Made by a program: the position numbers and the translations under genes. DNA of 9,906 nucleotides from Thermoplasmatota archaeon. Lineage in GTDB: Archaea; Thermoplasmatota; Penumbrarchaeia; Penumbrarchaeales; Penumbrarchaeaceae. Shown one piece after another: positions 7,570-9,906 of the stretch (positions within the stretch are counted from its first letter, which is position 1; each line of letters opens with the position of its first letter). The notes beneath the pieces are model-generated. The model saw nothing but the letters and a program-made list of their open reading frames with translations, made no database searches and was not told the origin of the DNA. The stretch covers positions 1-9,906 of the forward strand of contig JAFGJI010000079.1 in NCBI GenBank assembly GCA_016929175.1. Direction: 5' to 3'.

Positions 7570-7656
7570 TGTTCCCACCCTCGGGCCAGCAGACTCGCTC
7601 CGGTAGGTGATTGGACGAAGGCGTTCATTAATGTTTTGGAGGCTTGATAGAAGGTA

Positions 7657-8526
7657 TTACGGACAGGGTTTCACCTTGAGCCTCTCCTCCTTCTGGATCT
7701 TGCGCTGGAGTATCCTGTCGAGTATGAGCTTCATGTAGACGGCATCGTGTTCCAGAAGGGGGGATTCCGAGATCACCCTGAACTCCCAGTCCTCGTGATC
7801 GAGCATCATCTCTGCCATCGGGTCGAACCTGAGGTCCCCCTTCTTGATGGGTGTCGCCATGATCTTGTCGCCGTCGGCATGCTCGACACCTGAGAAATGG
7901 GTGTAGAAGCTGTCGGACCTGGTGACGGCGCGGACACGGTTGAAGAGTTCCTCGAAATCGTCTATCTCCCTGAGCATGCCTCCTTCCCTGGAGTGGATGT
8001 TGGGGATATTGAGGACCGGAATGGTCCGCTGCACCCTCTTGATGATGGTCAGCACCTCATCGAGGGAGCCGAAGACCTTCTGCCTCCCGCTGGTCTCTAT
8101 CCCTATCTGTGTATCGTAACCGAGTTTCCTGAACCGGTCCCTCAGGCTCCTGACCTCCTTTACCGCAAGCTCCAGGGCCTCGTCCGGTGTGCGCTCGTGA
8201 TACATGCCTATGGTGATCGAGAGCACGTCGGCACCAAGGGTCTGTGCCATCTCCCCGGCCCACATAAGGTTCTCCATGGACCTGTCCCGGTATGTGGGGT
8301 CCCCCAGAAGGTCCATGTAGTAGGGTGAGTGGATGGAGAGCTTGACATCGAGCTCCTCGCCGAGCTCCCTTATCAATGCAAGGTCCTCCGGGATCTCCCT
8401 CTGGGGTCTGAGGAGCTGGATCTCCATGGCATCAAGCTGAAGTGCATGTATATCCTCGATACCGTCCTTCAATGTCCTGCCCTTGCACGAGAGCGGTATG
8501 CCTGCTGGACCGAACCTTATCTTCAT
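7657..8526 (-). CDS. TIM-barrel protein of the endonuclease IV / xylose isomerase fold, divergent metal site (289 aa)
   Basis: Recognised by motifs of the AP endonuclease family 2 fold: SIHSPYY (64-70), GIETSGR then FGSLDEV (142-158), HSREGG (178-183), HFSGVEH (210-216) and ISESPLLEHDA (252-262). The length suits the family. Endonuclease IV cuts DNA at abasic sites with three zinc ions, while relatives of this fold are sugar isomerases or epimerases. By eye, ligands H66, E144, H210 and E254 remain. The positions of H109, D179, H182 and H231 in the E. coli enzyme appear to be T105, N173, N176 and T225. I therefore doubt three-zinc nuclease activity; one metal site or a non-nuclease role is likelier. 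ATG at 8526 gives MKIRFGPAG; GTG at 8529 is equally possible, with AGGGTG upstream of both. The gene has its own promoter region, and the PKD gene starts 87 bases downstream. Confidence 0.88.
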   Translation of the reverse strand: MKIRFGPAGIPLSCKGRTLKDGIEDIHALQLDAMEIQLLRPQREIPEDLALIRELGEELDVKLSIHSPYYMDLLGDPTYRDRSMENLMWAGEMAQTLGADVLSITIGMYHERTPDEALELAVKEVRSLRDRFRKLGYDTQIGIETSGRQKVFGSLDEVLTIIKRVQRTIPVLNIPNIHSREGGMLREIDDFEELFNRVRAVTRSDSFYTHFSGVEHADGDKIMATPIKKGDLRFDPMAEMMLDHEDWEFRVISESPLLEHDAVYMKLILDRILQRKIQKEERLKVKPCP

Positions 8527-8532
8527 CACGTT

Positions 8533-8586
8533 TCACACCCTGTGTTTCTTCCTCATATCGCCCGTTGTGCATCCCTTGGTACGCAT
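8533..8586 (-). CDS. Possible 17-codon upstream ORF before the TIM-barrel gene
   Basis: ATG at 8586 opens a frame encoding MRTKGCTTGDMRKKHRV, ending in TGA at 8533. It is in frame with the TIM-barrel gene, and only 3 bases separate its stop from the GTG at 8529. AAGGAT lies just upstream of its ATG. The peptide is strongly basic, and the predicted transcript start (about 8602) would include it. A frame this short often arises by chance, so translation is unproven. It could be a leader peptide that couples translation. Confidence 0.2.
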   Translation of the reverse strand: MRTKGCTTGDMRKKHRV

Positions 8587-8620
8587 CGAATCCTTGTCCT
8601 TATTCTTTGGATGGTGGTTG

Positions 8621-8632
8621 TATTTATATTTA
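8621..8632 (-). promoter_or_regulatory. TATA box for the TIM-barrel gene
   Basis: On the minus strand this part of AATAAATATAAATA matches an archaeal TATA box well and is the most AT-rich point in the right half. It predicts a start near 8602 and a leader of about 75 bases. The rest of the 140-base spacer (8530-8669) shows only the short upstream ORF and a T-tract. Confidence 0.55.
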
Positions 8633-8636
8633 TTGG

Positions 8637-8642
8637 AAAAAA
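8637..8642 (-). terminator. T-tract ending the coiled-coil gene transcript
   Basis: Six consecutive T on the minus strand, about 30 bases after the coiled-coil stop codon. Archaeal RNA polymerase often stops at such U-runs without a hairpin. It sits directly upstream of the next gene's TATA element. Confidence 0.4.
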
Positions 8643-8669
8643 TACCTGTTCTATCCCCTGTCAAGTCCT

Positions 8670-9551
8670 TCAAAGAGTGATCTTCCCCTTCTTTAGCAGC
8701 ATTTCGACAGCCCTGTCAGCCGCGTTCTCAAGCTTTTCCTCGCCGGAAAGCTCCTCGTCGACCATCCTGTTCTGGTCATCGATGAGCTCCCGGGCATCCC
8801 TTTTCATCTGGTCCCTTTCCTGCCTCAGTGCAATGACCTTTTCCCTCAGGTCCAATGCCCTCTGGTGGTAGGCATCCGCCTGTTTTCTGACCTTCAGATA
8901 CTCCTCATGCCTCTTGTCTGCCTCCTTCCGCAGGTGATCGAGCGTCGGTTTCATCGCATCCATCTTCTCGTTGAGCTCCCCGAGCCTGCCGAATATCTCC
9001 TGGACACGGGCATGCTCCTCGTCGGCGAGCCGCCGGTATTCCCTGACCTCCTCCTCCTTGTTCTGGGCTTCCACCCTTGCCGCCTCGAATACAGGCTCTT
9101 TGGCCCTGAGCTCCGCAAGTTTCTTTCTGTACACCTCGATGGACTTGACGATCTCCCTCTCCTTTGCAAGGGTGTGCGACCGTGTCTGATAGAGCTCCTC
9201 GAGCTTGCGCAGCTCGATCTCGATGGTGTGTATGTCCTCGTAAGGGCTCTCTTTTTTTGCCTCTCCGTCAGAGCGCTTTCTGATCCCGAGGAGGGTCCTG
9301 GCCTTCTCGTTGAACATGTCCCTCCTGGCCTTGGCGGCCTTCATCTCCTCCAGGAGCTGGGACCTTCTGTCCCTGATCTCCAGTATGCTCTGAAGGGCCT
9401 CCTTTCTCTTTTTATGAAGGTCGTCCCTCATCTCCCTGTAGACCTTCGCTTCCTCATTGAAATGGTCCCTCTTCTCGTAAAGTGCCTTGAGCCTCTTCTC
9501 GGAATCTGAAAGTTCCTTTACGAGTTCTTCGGGAACCTCTTCTGAGGACAT
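8670..9551 (-). CDS. Archaeal coiled-coil protein, COG1340-like (293 aa)
   Basis: Nearly the whole protein is charged heptad-like sequence rich in Glu, Lys, Arg and Leu, with no membrane segment and almost no Gly or Pro except near residues 88-103 (LGIRKRSDGEAKKESP), which may be a hinge between two long helices. The length and the C-terminal pattern (GEEKLENAADRAVEMLLKKG, then KITL) resemble the archaeal family COG1340. Members are sometimes labelled phosphoserine phosphatase-like in databases, but no HAD phosphatase motif is present and I do not support that label. The function is unknown; a cytoplasmic scaffold is plausible. ATG at 9551 lacks a strong ribosome binding site but lies about 45 bases from a good TATA box, giving a leader of about 20 bases. 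The neighbour upstream is LarB, 114 bases away; no functional link is evident. Confidence 0.87.
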   Translation of the reverse strand: MSSEEVPEELVKELSDSEKRLKALYEKRDHFNEEAKVYREMRDDLHKKRKEALQSILEIRDRRSQLLEEMKAAKARRDMFNEKARTLLGIRKRSDGEAKKESPYEDIHTIEIELRKLEELYQTRSHTLAKEREIVKSIEVYRKKLAELRAKEPVFEAARVEAQNKEEEVREYRRLADEEHARVQEIFGRLGELNEKMDAMKPTLDHLRKEADKRHEEYLKVRKQADAYHQRALDLREKVIALRQERDQMKRDARELIDDQNRMVDEELSGEEKLENAADRAVEMLLKKGKITL

Positions 9552-9585
9552 GGGATCGCCTGGCGCTTTGGAGCGGATGGTAAAC

Positions 9586-9622
9586 GAGAACCTCTATTAA
9601 ATATCTACTGGGGAGAACCTCT
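9586..9622. repeat. Pair of 10-bp direct repeats flanking a TATA box
   Basis: GAGAACCTCT occurs at 9586-9595 and again, identical, at 9613-9622, a 27-base period. The TATA element of the coiled-coil gene lies at and between them, so a regulator binding both copies could control access to that promoter. No protein is known to bind here. Confidence 0.4.
9594..9604 (-). promoter_or_regulatory. TATA box for the coiled-coil gene
   Basis: On the minus strand this reads ATATTTAATAG, a good archaeal TATA match inside GC-rich DNA. It predicts a transcript start near 9573, about 22 bases before the ATG at 9551. Confidence 0.55.
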
Positions 9623-9665
9623 GTCATGAAGATACGTCCGGGAGCCCTGCCTCTGCAACCGGAAG

Positions 9666-9905
9666 CTATCTGTTCCGACGGCGGTCCGCGATCCTAGCCG
9701 CCACCGCCCCCGCGACAAAACCGGCATCTATGTTCACCACAACAAGGGGGGAGCAGCTCTGGAGCATCGCGAAGAGTGCGGTCTCACCCTTTCCATGGAG
9801 CCCGTAACCGGTGGATATGGGAAGTCCTATCACAGGGATATCCACCATTCCGGATACGAGGGTGGGGAGCGCCCCTTCCCTTCCCGCGGCGACTATCAGG
9901 ACATC
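9666..9905 (-). CDS. larB: LarB-type (PurE-like) carboxylase/hydrolase, C-terminal part only
   Basis: The 79 visible residues are the end of a PurE-domain protein of the LarB type; the 5' part lies beyond the right edge. Visible are [19 protein letters not shown], then the [12 protein letters not shown] loop (conserved as PVIAVPTSVGYG in LarB), a Gly-rich turn with ALFAMLQSC, and [17 protein letters not shown], which matches the VVNIDNGFGAA end of LarB. LarB carboxylates the pyridinium ring of nicotinic acid adenine dinucleotide and releases AMP, the first step toward the nickel-pincer cofactor of lactate racemase and related enzymes. The true PurE of purine synthesis is the alternative, but the VVNIDAGF end favours LarB. 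No larC or larE is in the window. The short Arg-rich tail (ADRRRNR) ends at TAG. Confidence 0.85.
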   Translation of the reverse strand, partial: DVLIVAAGREGALPTLVSGMVDIPVIGLPISTGYGLHGKGETALFAMLQSCSPLVVVNIDAGFVAGAVAARIADRRRNR

Positions 9906-9906
9906 C

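Noticed and set aside
6664..7647. A 327-codon plus-strand open frame, longer than the gene opposite it
   Set aside because: It lies antisense to the PKD gene, whose product has a signal anchor and a canonical WNWGDGT motif. The antisense translation shows no recognisable domain and also runs into the MFS gene start. It is a by-product of GC-rich codon use.
8865..9509. A 214-codon plus-strand frame opposite the coiled-coil gene
   Set aside because: Leu-rich antisense translation of heptad codons gives a long false frame. The coiled-coil gene on the minus strand has the TATA box and the family match.
8670..9551. Labelling the coiled-coil protein as a phosphoserine phosphatase
   Set aside because: No DxDGT-type HAD motif or other phosphatase residues are visible; the sequence is coiled coil nearly throughout.
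9625..9696. A short plus-strand frame from ATG at 9625 near the direct repeats
   Set aside because: It has 23 codons, overlaps the end of the larB gene, and encodes nothing recognisable. It probably arises by chance.
1..9906. CRISPR array, insertion sequence, tRNA or attachment site
   Set aside because: No regularly spaced repeats, transposase-like protein, terminal inverted repeats or cloverleaf-like sequence were seen on either strand.

Overview
The window most likely comes from an archaeon, probably a euryarchaeon of the Thermoplasmatota type. The evidence is TATA-box-like AT-rich blocks about 25 bases before inferred transcript starts instead of bacterial -35/-10 pairs, an archaeal-type coiled-coil protein resembling COG1340, a cytoplasmic zinc ribbon closing each of three membrane proteins, and PKD-type ectodomains. 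Frequent AGG (Arg) and ATA (Ile) codons fit. The lineage is an inference. Genes are closely packed, and there are no tRNA or rRNA genes, mobile elements or CRISPR arrays.

Left part (1-4821). A membrane protein with a C-terminal zinc ribbon enters from the left edge on the plus strand. It converges with a small RRM RNA-binding protein on the minus strand. A 273-base divergent spacer follows, holding a structured leader for the RRM gene and a TATA-like element plus strong ribosome binding site for the next gene. That gene encodes a 1213-residue secreted-type protein with two pre-peptidase-C-like modules, cadherin/Ig-like modules, one membrane anchor and a C-terminal zinc ribbon.

Right part (4829-9906). 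Everything is on the minus strand. In the direction of transcription the order is: the C-terminal part of a LarB (PurE-like) enzyme, a coiled-coil protein, a TIM-barrel protein of the endonuclease IV fold lacking many expected metal ligands, a membrane-anchored PKD protein, an MFS transporter, and a three-helix membrane protein with a His-rich linker and zinc ribbon. PKD and MFS are 22 bases apart and probably co-transcribed. The coiled-coil gene, the TIM-barrel gene and the three-helix gene each have their own TATA-like element.

The genes do not form one recognisable pathway. The clearest theme is the cell envelope: a large surface protein, a PKD protein, a transporter and three membrane proteins carrying zinc ribbons. 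The points most worth following are the RRM protein with its foldable leader, the loss of metal ligands in the TIM-barrel protein, and the repeated ectodomain-membrane-zinc ribbon design.
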